This document shows positions 25,079-33,775 of a stretch of 59,029 nt of DNA, piece after piece. Source of the stretch: Candidatus Poribacteria bacterium WGA-3G (lineage in GTDB: Bacteria; Poribacteria; WGA-4E; WGA-3G); the NCBI GenBank assembly GCA_000406005.1, contig ASZN01000033.1:1-59029 (forward strand), read 5' to 3'. The notes below the pieces were generated by a model. That model made no database searches. It was given only the letters and a program-made list of their open reading frames with translations, and was not told the DNA's origin. Numbering within the stretch: the stretch's first letter is position 1; each line of letters opens with the position of its first letter. A program made the translations under genes and the position numbers.

Positions 25079-26916
25079 CAGCTCCTTCCATCATTAATAT
25101 TTTCATTCGGTGCGTCCTCAAGGCCGCGATCGCTTAAGGCGCGCCTCTCGTTTGAAAGTTTGACCAACTGTTCAAGGGTTTCTATTTCGTCTGCGCCTTC
25201 GGCGCGTGCACTTGAGCGGACGCGTTGTTCAAGATCGGTCATGAGAAAAGTGCGCAATTTCTTGAGGCATCCATCTACCCTTGCTTGCAAATTGGGGGGT
25301 ACTGTTTTTCGCAGCAAGATACCTGAAACGAAGGCACTTAAGCGCTCATCAAAACTATTGTTGATGAGCGTTTGGATATCTACAGGTGCATCATCTGTAT
25401 CCGCTTGCCAGAGCAGTTGTGCTATCCTTACGTAACGCGGTTCCGTAAAATCTTGGCAGTCGAATTGAGATTTGACATACGGAATTAACGTCGGATTTTG
25501 AAGTAATGCTTCAATAAGTTGATGCTCAATTTGGGTGCGAGCAGATAATTTCTGAGGTGCGACCTTGCCTTGCCTTCTACGACGCGGTGCTGAAGTTACT
25601 TCCTTTAGACCCGCGTCTCGCAATTCTTGCCACAGTATACTTGCATCTATTTCGAGTTCCTTTACGGCATATTTGACGTATTCACTCAATTCAACCCGGT
25701 TCTCGACGTTGATGAGCGTCTCAGTCAGTTCTGCAACGATTTGCGTTTTCACATCAATCCGATGAATGTCCTGACTTTGAATAGCGACTTGAATCTGAAA
25801 TTCGATGAGGTTTATCGCTTTGTTTATAAGTTGTGTGAACGCTTCAACACCGTGTTCTCGTGTAAATGAGTCTGGGTCTTCACCTGTTGGTAGCAGTGCG
25901 ATGCGTACGCGGAGCCCTTCGGCGAGTAGGCGAAGCAGCCCGCGCTGTGCGGCTTGGAAACCGGAGGCATCTCCGTCATAAACGATAACGACTTCCGGGA
26001 CAAACCGTTTTATGAGGCGTGCGTGATTTTCGCTCAAAGATGTCCCAGACGATGCAACAACGTTCTCGATTCCAGACTGACAAAGCATTATAACATCCAT
26101 GTACCCCTCTACAAGGAGCAGGCGCTGCTCCTTATGGATAGATTGACGCGCTTTATCGAGATTGTAAAGGATATTGCTTTTATCGTAGAGAACCGTTGCT
26201 GGCGAATTTAAGTACTTCGGTTGATGCTCTTCAGAGAGCGAACGTCCGCCGAACCCGACGGGTACACCGCGCTCGTTCTGAATCGGAAAAAGTATTCTGT
26301 TCCAAAACCGATCTTGCGGTCCATGGTCCTCATCTTTAATGAGACCGACATCAACGAGCTGCTGGATCGTAAAACCTTTGTCTGTCGCAGCCTTCACAAT
26401 TTCTCGGCGTCCGGATTTCGCGAATCCGAGTTGGAACGATCGGACGCTTGATGCTTGGACACCACGATTATGGAGGTACCGCTTCGCGGGGATCCCTGCT
26501 GGGTCATTGAGCAGTTGATGGTGATAATACTCCACAGCGAAACGGTTGAGGTCTTCCAATGTTGTATAGCGTTTACGCTCGGCAATCGTTCGGGGGTCCT
26601 GATTCGGGAGTTCGATGTTCAATCGGTCTGCTAACCATTCTAAAGTCTCTCTAAAATCTTTACCTTCATGCTTTTGGACGAAGGAGATGACATTACCACC
26701 CGTTTGGCATCCGAAACAGTAGAAAATCTGTTTCTGGACCGAGACAGAGAATGACGGCGTTTTCTCCGTGTGAAACGGACAGAGTGCTTTAAAATCGCGT
26801 CCGGCAGCGCGCAGCGAGACCCCGCATTCGGAGATCACTTCAACGATATCGCTTCGACTTAGGATTTCGTCGATCGTTTCACGTGGAACGTAGTTCTTTG
26901 TAGAAGCACGGTTCAC
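25078..26916 (-). CDS. dnaG: DNA primase
   Basis: A 612-residue replication primase. The N-terminal zinc finger is visible (LCPFHTEKTPSFSVS, then FYCFGCQTGG), as are the TOPRIM parts (LLVEGYMDVIML and VIVYDGDASG) and a C-terminal helicase-binding region. The start is a GTG with AAGGAG about 10 nt upstream. It overlaps rpoD by 3 bp. Confidence 0.96.
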   Translation of the reverse strand: MNRASTKNYVPRETIDEILSRSDIVEVISECGVSLRAAGRDFKALCPFHTEKTPSFSVSVQKQIFYCFGCQTGGNVISFVQKHEGKDFRETLEWLADRLNIELPNQDPRTIAERKRYTTLEDLNRFAVEYYHHQLLNDPAGIPAKRYLHNRGVQASSVRSFQLGFAKSGRREIVKAATDKGFTIQQLVDVGLIKDEDHGPQDRFWNRILFPIQNERGVPVGFGGRSLSEEHQPKYLNSPATVLYDKSNILYNLDKARQSIHKEQRLLLVEGYMDVIMLCQSGIENVVASSGTSLSENHARLIKRFVPEVVIVYDGDASGFQAAQRGLLRLLAEGLRVRIALLPTGEDPDSFTREHGVEAFTQLINKAINLIEFQIQVAIQSQDIHRIDVKTQIVAELTETLINVENRVELSEYVKYAVKELEIDASILWQELRDAGLKEVTSAPRRRRQGKVAPQKLSARTQIEHQLIEALLQNPTLIPYVKSQFDCQDFTEPRYVRIAQLLWQADTDDAPVDIQTLINNSFDERLSAFVSGILLRKTVPPNLQARVDGCLKKLRTFLMTDLEQRVRSSARAEGADEIETLEQLVKLSNERRALSDRGLEDAPNENINDGRS

Positions 26917-26946
26917 GGTGGGTCCGCTCCTTTTGATTTCAGGATC

Positions 26947-26967
26947 GCGAGCACAGCTCGCTCCTAC
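26947..26967. repeat. Stem-loop GCGAGC-ACA-GCTCGC with TCCTAC tail
   Basis: A perfect 6-bp stem with a 3-nt loop and the 3' tail TCCTAC, between dnaG and mutS2. The same element, with another loop, is at 47844-47864. Confidence 0.75.
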
Positions 26968-26998
26968 TGTAAGAGGCTACTAATGCATTACTGTTATA

Positions 26999-29410
26999 CT
27001 ACTCTTTGAAGGTGGCGACGGTTACGCCTTCACCGCCTTCGTCAAACGGTGCATATTGATAGTTAGCGATATAAGGATATTCTTGCAACGCTTCACGTAC
27101 GATTTGACGCAAGACCCCGGTTCCTCTCCCGTGCAGGATACGAACCGAGGGTAGCCCCGCGAGGACAGCGTTATCAAGGTACTTCCTTACTTCGTCTGCT
27201 GCCGCTGCTGCCCGCATTCCGTGTATGTCGAGTTCACCGGAAACGGCATTGGCTTTACTATACTGAATATCAAGCACAGAAGTCGAGAGGTTCGCGTTCT
27301 TCTGTTTCGGGTGAACGGAGTCAATTTCGTGGGAATCGACGTGCATTCGCATCGTCCCCATCAATATTTGGATGGGTTTTCGCCCACGCGATTTAACGGA
27401 GATGACCTCGGCGAATTTGTTCAGCTGTTTGATCCGGACCTTATCACCGGCATTGACTTTAACTTTCGGTTGCTTCGGCTGTTTTTTCGGTTGCTTCGGC
27501 TGTTTTTTCGCAGTTTCTGTTTTTGCGATTGCTTTTTTAATACTATTCTTAGAGGCTTTTTCCCTGCGTATCTCAGCGATCAGGTCTTCAACTGTGCGGC
27601 GTGAATTAGCAACGATCTGTCGTGCTTCACTTTCCGCCTGCTGTTTCAACGTCTCTCGATCGGTTTCCAGCGTCTGAAGAAGTCGGTTATATTTTTCGTA
27701 TCTGGCATCGGCATCCCGTAATTTAGCTTGCAGATCGCGTTCATCGGCTTCTATTTTCTCTCGCTTCTCCTGTAATTCCACAAGCAGGTCTTCAACGGCG
27801 ACGATGTTCTTGCCCATAAAGTCCTGCGCTTCATCAAGAATCTCGGATGGAATGCCTAACTGCGATGCGATGCTTATAGCATTGCTACTCCCCGGTATCC
27901 CAATTTGTAGCCGGTATGTCGGTCGCAGCGTTGTCGCGTCAAATTCCATTGAAGCGTTTTCCATAGTTTGCTGCGTATGTGCGTAGGCTTTCAGTGCGCC
28001 GTAGTGCGTCGTAACGATAGTATTGACATTTCTCTCACCGAGCCAGTCGAGGATCGCCATACCGAGTGCGGCCCCTTCGGTAGGATCTGTTCCGGCACCA
28101 ATCTCATCTAAGAGTACCAGCGAATAGTCGGCAGTCTTAGCAGTTTCAAGCATCCCAGCGATCTTTGTAATATGAGAAGAGAAAGTGCTAAGGCTCTGTT
28201 CGATCCCTTGATCATCGCCGATGTCAGCAAATACATGGTCAAAGATAGCGACTTCGCTTCCGTGTTCTGCCGGGATATGTAAACCGGACTGCGCCATTAG
28301 GACTGCCAACCCGACTGTTTTAAGGACAACGGTTTTACCGCCAGTATTCGGACCCGTGATGACCAATGTTTTAAATGTTTTTCCGATATGAACATTCGTC
28401 GGGATGATACGTTCCGGGAGCATTGCGTTCTGTTCGGAATCCGTGTCGATTTTACGAACGTTTTGAAGATGAAATTCGAGTAATGGGTGCCGTGCCTGAA
28501 TCAGTTTAACGATCCCGCGTGTGTTTAATTTAGGTTCAACAGCATTCAAGTGCAGGCTGAAACGTGCTTTCGCATTCAAGAAATCGAGGTCTGCTAATAT
28601 GTCAAGCGTCACACCGAGTTCGTATAGATATTCTCGGACGGAGTCTGTAAGTTCAAGAAGGATTCGTCGAATTTCGCGCTGTTCAGCTTCGGTGGCATCG
28701 TGTAAATCGTTGTTCATTTGCACAATGCCCAACGGTTCAACAAAAAACGTTGCTCCGCTGGTGGACTGCCCTTGAATTATGCCTTTGAAAGATGCGCGCG
28801 CCTCTTGTTTGATTGGGATGACATACCGATTGTTTCGAGAGGTAATGACGGGTTCCTGAATCGCTTTGCGGTGTTCTGGTGCTCGCAATGTCGCTTCAAG
28901 TTTTTGTTGTATATTTTCACGGAGCCGCGACAATTTACGACGGATGGCACGCAATTCTGGACTTGCCCGGTCAAGTATAATCCCTTCTGGGTTGATGCAA
29001 TAGTCGATTGCCTCAACTAATTCAGGAAACACCGGCAGTATATCGACGATAGCAAAAAGATTAGGAAATTCCGCTCGGTCTCGTTTCTCAAATACACGGT
29101 GAATAGTCCCTGGAATCTGTGCGACTTTTCGGAGATCAAGAAGTTCCTCGGTATCTAAGATTGAACCCGACTTATCAGCCCGGCTTAGCGATGCTCGGAT
29201 GTCCCGTAATCCATCTAACGGAATGCTCCCGTAGAGTTGATGAAAGAATTTAGTTTCACTGCATAGCACCTGAAGATAACGCACCTGATCAAGGTCAGAT
29301 GACGGTGTAAGGCTATCGACCCGGGCAGTCCCAAGTTGAGAAGCGGTATACTTTTTCAAAAGTGCTTTAATCTTATCGTATTCTAACGCTTTTTCAACAC
29401 TTGATAACAC
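26999..29410 (-). CDS. mutS2: Endonuclease MutS2
   Basis: An 803-residue MutS2, with the MutS-type ATPase (Walker A TGPNTGGKTVVLKT, Walker B region SLVLLDEIGAGTDP), a coiled-coil stretch and a C-terminal Smr nuclease domain (LDIHGMRAAAAADEV, ILHGRGTGVLRQIV). A Lys/Gln/Pro-rich linker (KQPKQPKKQPKQPK) precedes the KOW-like region. MutS2 acts on branched DNA or stalled ribosomes rather than in mismatch repair. It starts at a GTG with GAGGGG upstream. Confidence 0.95.
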   Translation of the reverse strand: MLSSVEKALEYDKIKALLKKYTASQLGTARVDSLTPSSDLDQVRYLQVLCSETKFFHQLYGSIPLDGLRDIRASLSRADKSGSILDTEELLDLRKVAQIPGTIHRVFEKRDRAEFPNLFAIVDILPVFPELVEAIDYCINPEGIILDRASPELRAIRRKLSRLRENIQQKLEATLRAPEHRKAIQEPVITSRNNRYVIPIKQEARASFKGIIQGQSTSGATFFVEPLGIVQMNNDLHDATEAEQREIRRILLELTDSVREYLYELGVTLDILADLDFLNAKARFSLHLNAVEPKLNTRGIVKLIQARHPLLEFHLQNVRKIDTDSEQNAMLPERIIPTNVHIGKTFKTLVITGPNTGGKTVVLKTVGLAVLMAQSGLHIPAEHGSEVAIFDHVFADIGDDQGIEQSLSTFSSHITKIAGMLETAKTADYSLVLLDEIGAGTDPTEGAALGMAILDWLGERNVNTIVTTHYGALKAYAHTQQTMENASMEFDATTLRPTYRLQIGIPGSSNAISIASQLGIPSEILDEAQDFMGKNIVAVEDLLVELQEKREKIEADERDLQAKLRDADARYEKYNRLLQTLETDRETLKQQAESEARQIVANSRRTVEDLIAEIRREKASKNSIKKAIAKTETAKKQPKQPKKQPKQPKVKVNAGDKVRIKQLNKFAEVISVKSRGRKPIQILMGTMRMHVDSHEIDSVHPKQKNANLSTSVLDIQYSKANAVSGELDIHGMRAAAAADEVRKYLDNAVLAGLPSVRILHGRGTGVLRQIVREALQEYPYIANYQYAPFDEGGEGVTVATFKE

Positions 29411-29476
29411 GGGTTCATTCCCCTCAGATGTGATAGCGTTCCTTAGAAATGCAGTTGAAACAAGAACATAGCGGTG

Positions 29477-30505
29477 TTAGGGTTGATCCGTATGACGCTT
29501 AATATCACCCCATGTTGTGACTAATTTTTTGCGCGGTTCAACAGGCAGGATTTCACCGTCCCGTAGCCATGAAATAACGAATATGCTTCCATCAATTTCG
29601 ACGAGTTCCTCGGTTTCTCCGCTCTCGAATTCGTATAGATAAACGGTACCCCATCGCGAATAGATTATATAGTCGCCTTCAGGTGACCAATCGCCCCAAT
29701 AGCCGGTTGCTTTATCAACATCGAACAGGGTGTCAATAACACGGGTTTCAACATCAATGGTGCAGAAGGTATCAAATTCTCTATTCCACCTCATGAATAG
29801 GATGCGCCGTCCATCGGGTGCCCATACGGGGTAGAAATCCTTATTGAGTTCGGTTAAGATTTCTATCTCTAAAGTTTCAATATCTAAGATGTAGAGGTGC
29901 TCCAACCATCCGGGTCTCGAGAGTGAGAAGGCGAGTTGTTTTCCGCTCGGTGACCAAGTAAGTCCCCAGAAAGAATATGGCCATCCGAAATGCGGGATTT
30001 GTGTCACTGCCTCCATCTCTCCACTTTCGACATCCAGAAGCCAGACCTGATTGTCTTGCGGCAGTTGTTCTACTGTCCAACCGTTGAAGGCAAGTGTCTT
30101 ACCGTTTGGCGAAGCTGCGAGAAAGCGATATGTCCCCGAGAGGGGTGTGACACGTGTCTTATTTTTTGGACTCTCCGGATTGATGGAATAGACATCGGCT
30201 TTTCCGCCATGCCACTGTATGAAATAGAGCACTTCACCTTCGGGTCCCCACGCGGGGTACATACCTTTGTGGTTGAGAGGGAGCGCATTTAATTCATTTG
30301 TTCCCCGAATAGCACTGGTGTAGAGGTTCCAATCAAAACGTCCTAAATTATCGTCGAACCCGTTGACGGCATAAGCGAGGTGTCCAGTCGGTACGGCTTC
30401 AGCGATTGAAGTCAGCGAAAAAGCCGCTAAGATCAACACGGTAAAAAAAAGGGTCGTTCGGACTTTTGCGATATGAAGTCGTCTAATATTGGATTTATGT
30501 ATCAT
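29477..30505 (-). CDS. Secreted TolB-like beta-propeller protein
   Basis: The 342-residue product has a signal peptide (TTLFFTVLILAAFSLTSIAEA) and then repeated PD40/WD40-like blades (MYPAWGPEGEVLYF, GLTWSPSGKQLAFS, FYPVWAPDGRRILFM, YWGDWSPEGDYIIY). Such propellers usually bind proteins or glycans outside the cytoplasm. AAGGAG lies 5 nt before the ATG. The function is not known. Confidence 0.85.
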   Translation of the reverse strand: MIHKSNIRRLHIAKVRTTLFFTVLILAAFSLTSIAEAVPTGHLAYAVNGFDDNLGRFDWNLYTSAIRGTNELNALPLNHKGMYPAWGPEGEVLYFIQWHGGKADVYSINPESPKNKTRVTPLSGTYRFLAASPNGKTLAFNGWTVEQLPQDNQVWLLDVESGEMEAVTQIPHFGWPYSFWGLTWSPSGKQLAFSLSRPGWLEHLYILDIETLEIEILTELNKDFYPVWAPDGRRILFMRWNREFDTFCTIDVETRVIDTLFDVDKATGYWGDWSPEGDYIIYSRWGTVYLYEFESGETEELVEIDGSIFVISWLRDGEILPVEPRKKLVTTWGDIKRHTDQP

Positions 30506-30527
30506 TACGGCTCCTTAAAAAAATTTT

Positions 30528-30597
30528 AGGACTTACGCAATTTATCCGTCAGAGCCTATGTATTATATGCCGCTGGTGAGGCGTTTGCGTAAGTTCT
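30528..30597. repeat. MITE-like inverted-repeat element
   Basis: AGGACTTACGCAA (30528-30540) and TTGCGTAAGTTCT (30585-30597) are inverted repeats (12 of 13 bases) around 44 bp. The element fills the gap between two genes on the same strand. A related half (GCGCGTAAGTTATGG) is near 31956. Confidence 0.7.
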
Positions 30598-30601
30598 GAG
30601 A

Positions 30602-31705
30602 TTATTGTGCCGTTTCAAGCCTTTTGTAATTGAACAGAGCGTTCTCATAGAGTCGACGGCTGAGTCCTAAAGTTTCAAATTCAACGACCACATTATAACT
30701 GTAGAGTGCGGAGCTTTCTCTGCCTTCAGCATCGGCGCGCCGAGCATTTTGAAGGTTGTTTATGACGGTTGTCGCAGCTTTTTCAAAACTGCCGACCTGT
30801 TTACGGAGTTCCGCAGAAAGTCCACCGTGAATATCTTTGTTGACTTTATACATACGAATCGCGTCGGTATAAGCACTGTATGCTTCAAAGTATTTCTTTT
30901 CGTTTTCGAGTTTCTCCGCGTTTGAGACATCTATAGATTCACCGATAGCAGTGATAACTACTTTTGCCTCTTCAAGTAGTTCAAGACTTTTCGTTTCGAT
31001 TCCTGCTTCAAGCGTGCTTCGGAATTCGTCTATGATATCTTTATAGGTGTCACGGGCGGCACCGGTATTACCGGATTTTTCATAAACCAATGCTTGATTA
31101 GATTTGGCTTCTGTGAGTACGAACTTGCGGATTTCTGGTGGGAGTTGCGGTGTCTCACGGAAAGATCTCGATTGATAGGCTTCTATCGCTTTTTCGTAAG
31201 CACCTTCCTGCTCATAAGTGTTACCGACCGCTTTCTGGGCGTACAAACTTTCTATCTGATTTTCGGGTTGATGCTCCTGAATTATCTGTTGAAATTGTGT
31301 GCGCGCTTCTGCATAGTTTCCCTGATAATAGAGCGTACTCGCGTACTGATACCGCGCTTTATCGGCGAAAGTTGTATTCGGGTACTTCTCAAAGACTGCT
31401 TTAAGTTCGGTCTGCGCTGTTTTAAGGAGTTCTTCACTTTCCGCCAATTTTTCAGCATCAAAGAGGCTGTTTTCAGCGTTCTGGTATGCTTCGGTCGCTT
31501 GCCGGAGCGCGAGAGATGCATTCGTGCGTTGCGTCTCCTGATTCTGATGATACGCTGCATAACCTGCGACGGCGACAAGAACGACACCTACAACGATGAT
31601 AATCGTTCGGAGATTATTCTTCAAAAACGCGTAGGCGTGCATCACCGCTTCAATAAATTTATCTTCTTGGATTTCTTCTTTTGTTAGCCGTTGGTTCCGT
31701 GCCAT
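30602..31705 (-). CDS. Membrane-anchored tetratricopeptide repeat protein
   Basis: A 367-residue protein with a cytoplasmic N-terminus (MARNQRLTKEEIQEDKF), one membrane helix (TIIIVVGVVLVAVAGYAAYH, about 33-52) and TPR-like helices outside (ARYQYASTLYYQGNYAEARTQ, KAVGNTYEQEGAYEKAIEAY). The layout resembles YfgM/TPR_21 proteins, which work as envelope chaperone adaptors. I start at 31705, where AGGA lies 6 nt upstream; the frame is open to 31744. Confidence 0.82.
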   Translation of the reverse strand: MARNQRLTKEEIQEDKFIEAVMHAYAFLKNNLRTIIIVVGVVLVAVAGYAAYHQNQETQRTNASLALRQATEAYQNAENSLFDAEKLAESEELLKTAQTELKAVFEKYPNTTFADKARYQYASTLYYQGNYAEARTQFQQIIQEHQPENQIESLYAQKAVGNTYEQEGAYEKAIEAYQSRSFRETPQLPPEIRKFVLTEAKSNQALVYEKSGNTGAARDTYKDIIDEFRSTLEAGIETKSLELLEEAKVVITAIGESIDVSNAEKLENEKKYFEAYSAYTDAIRMYKVNKDIHGGLSAELRKQVGSFEKAATTVINNLQNARRADAEGRESSALYSYNVVVEFETLGLSRRLYENALFNYKRLETAQ

Positions 31706-31745
31706 GTTGTTCCTCAGTTTCACACGATTGTTAAATCTTTTCACA

Positions 31746-31817
31746 AGCGGGTGACGGGAATTGAACCCGTGACCCTCAGCTTGGGAAGCTGACGCTCTAC
31801 CGCTGAGCTACACCCGC
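31746..31817 (-). tRNA. tRNA-Gly (CCC)
   Basis: A cloverleaf on the minus strand: acceptor GCGGGTG/CACCCGC, anticodon stem TCAGC/GCTGA with loop TTCCCAA (anticodon CCC), T arm GGGTTCAATTCCC. The discriminator is U and CCA is not encoded. Confidence 0.95.
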
Positions 31818-31890
31818 ATTTATATTATTATACCGTACCGCTATGGCGTTGTCAATGCAAAGTTAAAATCGAAAAGCAGGCATCAGAAAC

Positions 31891-31947
31891 GGGGTTACAA
31901 ACCCCGCCTGCAGAGGACGCTAAATAGGGTTCTAAACCCCGCCTGCA
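31891..31947. repeat. Two stem-loops with GCCTGC tails
   Basis: GGGGTT-ACA-AACCCC-GCCTGCA (31891-31911) and GGGTT-CTA-AACCC-CGCCTGCA (about 31927-31946) lie between tRNA-Gly and the peroxiredoxin gene. They have the same plan as the other families here: a short perfect stem, a 3-4 nt loop and a fixed 3' tail. Nothing else is seen from 31818 to 32025. Confidence 0.75.
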
Positions 31948-32025
31948 AACGGTTGCGCGTAAGTTATGGAATGGAAGTTTCGTCTGATGCCTGCTTTGCG
32001 ATTGAGTGGACCCCGTGGACCTTAC

Positions 32026-32493
32026 CTACTGCAGTTTATCCAATTCAGCCAAGACCTGCTCTGCGCTCAGTGTATTGTCTGGCGGTGCTTCTTCGACGTG
32101 TTTAAAGACGATTTTTCCGCTTTTATCAACAATAAATACACCACGTGTAGTGATACCGACCTCTTCGAGTGCCATGCCGAATTCTTTAGACACCGCGAGA
32201 TTCATATCTGCAAGCAGTGGGAAATTGACACCGCCGAGATCTTTACTCCAAGCCTTGTGTGCGAAGGCTGAGTCGCGACTGATAGCGATGACATCGGCAC
32301 CTTTTGCCTGAATTGCGTTTAATTGTTCATTGAAATCCGGTACCTGTTCAGAACAGACGGGTGAGAAATCAAGTGGGTAGAAAAGCACGACCAAATTTTT
32401 ACCCGCGTAATCGTTCAGGGAAACTTCAACATCTTCTTCGTTGACTGCACCTGTTAATGTGAATTCTGGTGCAGCACTTCCTACATCTGCCAT
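32026..32493 (-). CDS. Peroxiredoxin (AhpC/TSA family)
   Basis: A 155-residue thiol peroxidase. The peroxidatic Cys is in YPLDFSPVCSEQ (about 39-50); no other Cys is present, so it is of the 1-Cys type, which needs an outside thiol. AGGAGG lies 7 nt before the ATG. It reduces hydrogen peroxide or organic peroxides in the cytoplasm. Confidence 0.93.
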   Translation of the reverse strand: MADVGSAAPEFTLTGAVNEEDVEVSLNDYAGKNLVVLFYPLDFSPVCSEQVPDFNEQLNAIQAKGADVIAISRDSAFAHKAWSKDLGGVNFPLLADMNLAVSKEFGMALEEVGITTRGVFIVDKSGKIVFKHVEEAPPDNTLSAEQVLAELDKLQ

Positions 32494-32585
32494 TAGGATC
32501 CTCCTATATGCGCTTGAAAAGCGCGTTTAGAAATGGTTTATATTATTTTGGTTTCGTATTAAACGAGAGTTTCGTTAAACCGATA

Positions 32586-32609
32586 GGACGAGGTATTTTC
32601 ACCCCGCCC
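32586..32609 (-). repeat. Wobble-paired stem-loop
   Basis: On the minus strand GGGCGGGGT-GAAAAT-ACCTCGTCC pairs over nine positions, two of them G-U, so pairing is best at the RNA level. It lies 14 bp past the stop codon of the LamG gene and could terminate its transcript, though there is no T run. Confidence 0.45.
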
Positions 32610-32622
32610 TACACTAAATGAC

Positions 32623-33390
32623 TTACTTTGCTTTAAGTTTTGCCCATTGGATAGCAAGTTTACCTTGCGGTTCCACAGAAAGCGTTCCGATTTCAAGACT
32701 TTTAACTTCGTCCTCTGTCAACGCAACGTTGTAAATTCGGGACTCTTCAATGTGAGCATTGAGTTCACCAGGCCCCGCAAGTCCGTTTACATGTCGTTTT
32801 CCCCAAATCGCTTCGGCATCGCCTGCGGGCCATGTTCTGAGATCACCCATATCGAAACTACCGAGATTCTCACCGTTCCGGTAGCCGGTGATTCTGTACT
32901 TGTTTTTGACATCCTCATAAGTAATCACTAAGTAAACCATTTCGCCGGTCTCTTTTTCGGTGACTGCGTCGGGAAAATCCGCCGTGCGCCGGAAATGGCT
33001 ACTTCCGGGCATCCACTGTTTATCTTCCCTCTCAGCCCAGACGATCGCACAGAATTGATCTGCGCTTTCTTTATCAAGTGTCAGTGCAGACCCCGCTGTG
33101 TTATTATAGTCATCCAAGCTTACCCAAGTTACCAACGACAACTCCGTGATGTCGGGACCCGTGTAATCAAGGGCATGCGCCCATTTTTCGGTCTCAACGA
33201 CTAACTGTCCATCCGCAATTTCGGCACCGTGGAGGGTTATATCCCCCCAATTCCCTATCTCGTCTTTTTCGCTATCAAATAACCACCAGCCAACCAGATG
33301 TTCCTCTTGTGCGTTTTGCGCGAAGACTGCTGGCGTTAGTAGGCTTAACATCAGCAAAACTGCACAGATATAATAGACTTTTATTCTCAT
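32623..33390 (-). CDS. Secreted LamG/concanavalin-like domain protein
   Basis: A 255-residue protein. The signal peptide (VYYICAVLLMLSLLTPAVFA) is followed by a single jelly-roll domain of the LamG type (HLVGWWLFDSEKDEIGNWG, LVTWVSLDDYNNTAGS, RIYNVALTEDEVKSL). Proteins like this bind glycans or mediate surface contact. AGAGGAG precedes the ATG, and a promoter lies at 33495-33524. Confidence 0.82.
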   Translation of the reverse strand: MRIKVYYICAVLLMLSLLTPAVFAQNAQEEHLVGWWLFDSEKDEIGNWGDITLHGAEIADGQLVVETEKWAHALDYTGPDITELSLVTWVSLDDYNNTAGSALTLDKESADQFCAIVWAEREDKQWMPGSSHFRRTADFPDAVTEKETGEMVYLVITYEDVKNKYRITGYRNGENLGSFDMGDLRTWPAGDAEAIWGKRHVNGLAGPGELNAHIEESRIYNVALTEDEVKSLEIGTLSVEPQGKLAIQWAKLKAK

Positions 33391-33494
33391 TACCTGCTCC
33401 TCTTTGGTTCATGTCTCAGTCCGAACAAAGCATCAAATCTATGGACCGAAACCAGATTTCGTGGCAACTTAGATACGGGGACAAAAGTTTAAAT

Positions 33495-33524
33495 ATTATA
33501 TCATATCTTTGGCGTGAAAGTCAA
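33495..33524 (-). promoter_or_regulatory. Promoter of the LamG gene
   Basis: On the minus strand TTGACT (33519-33524), an 18-bp spacer and TATAAT (33495-33500), about 100 bp before the ATG. Confidence 0.6.
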
Positions 33525-33537
33525 ATGTTTTAAAGAA

Positions 33538-33653
33538 GTTACCAGTAGCCAGTGACCAGTAACCAGTTAAGAGAACCTGATTTTATCAAAAACCTCTTGT
33601 AACTGGAAACTGGAAACTCGTAACTGGAAACTGATACACTGGCTACTGGTAAC
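33538..33653. repeat. MITE-like element with perfect 16-bp terminal inverted repeats
   Basis: GTTACCAGTAGCCAGT at 33538-33553 is the exact inverse of ACTGGCTACTGGTAAC at 33638-33653. Inside are further CCAGT and ACTGG steps around a central AACCTGATTTTATC, so the 116-bp element can fold into one long hairpin. A second, diverged copy begins at 36485. Confidence 0.8.
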
Positions 33654-33690
33654 TCCTCCACTGACAACTATTAAAGTAGTAATTCTCCAC

Positions 33691-33720
33691 TTGCAAATTA
33701 TTGGGTGTATGTGTTACTAT
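33691..33720 (+). promoter_or_regulatory. Probable promoter of the gene at 33776
   Basis: TTGCAA (33691-33696), an 18-bp spacer and TACTAT (33715-33720), about 50 bp before the translation start. Confidence 0.4.
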
Positions 33721-33775
33721 TAATAGCATGTAATTTAATGTCAAAACGAAAGCGATACGGACAAAGGAACAAAAC

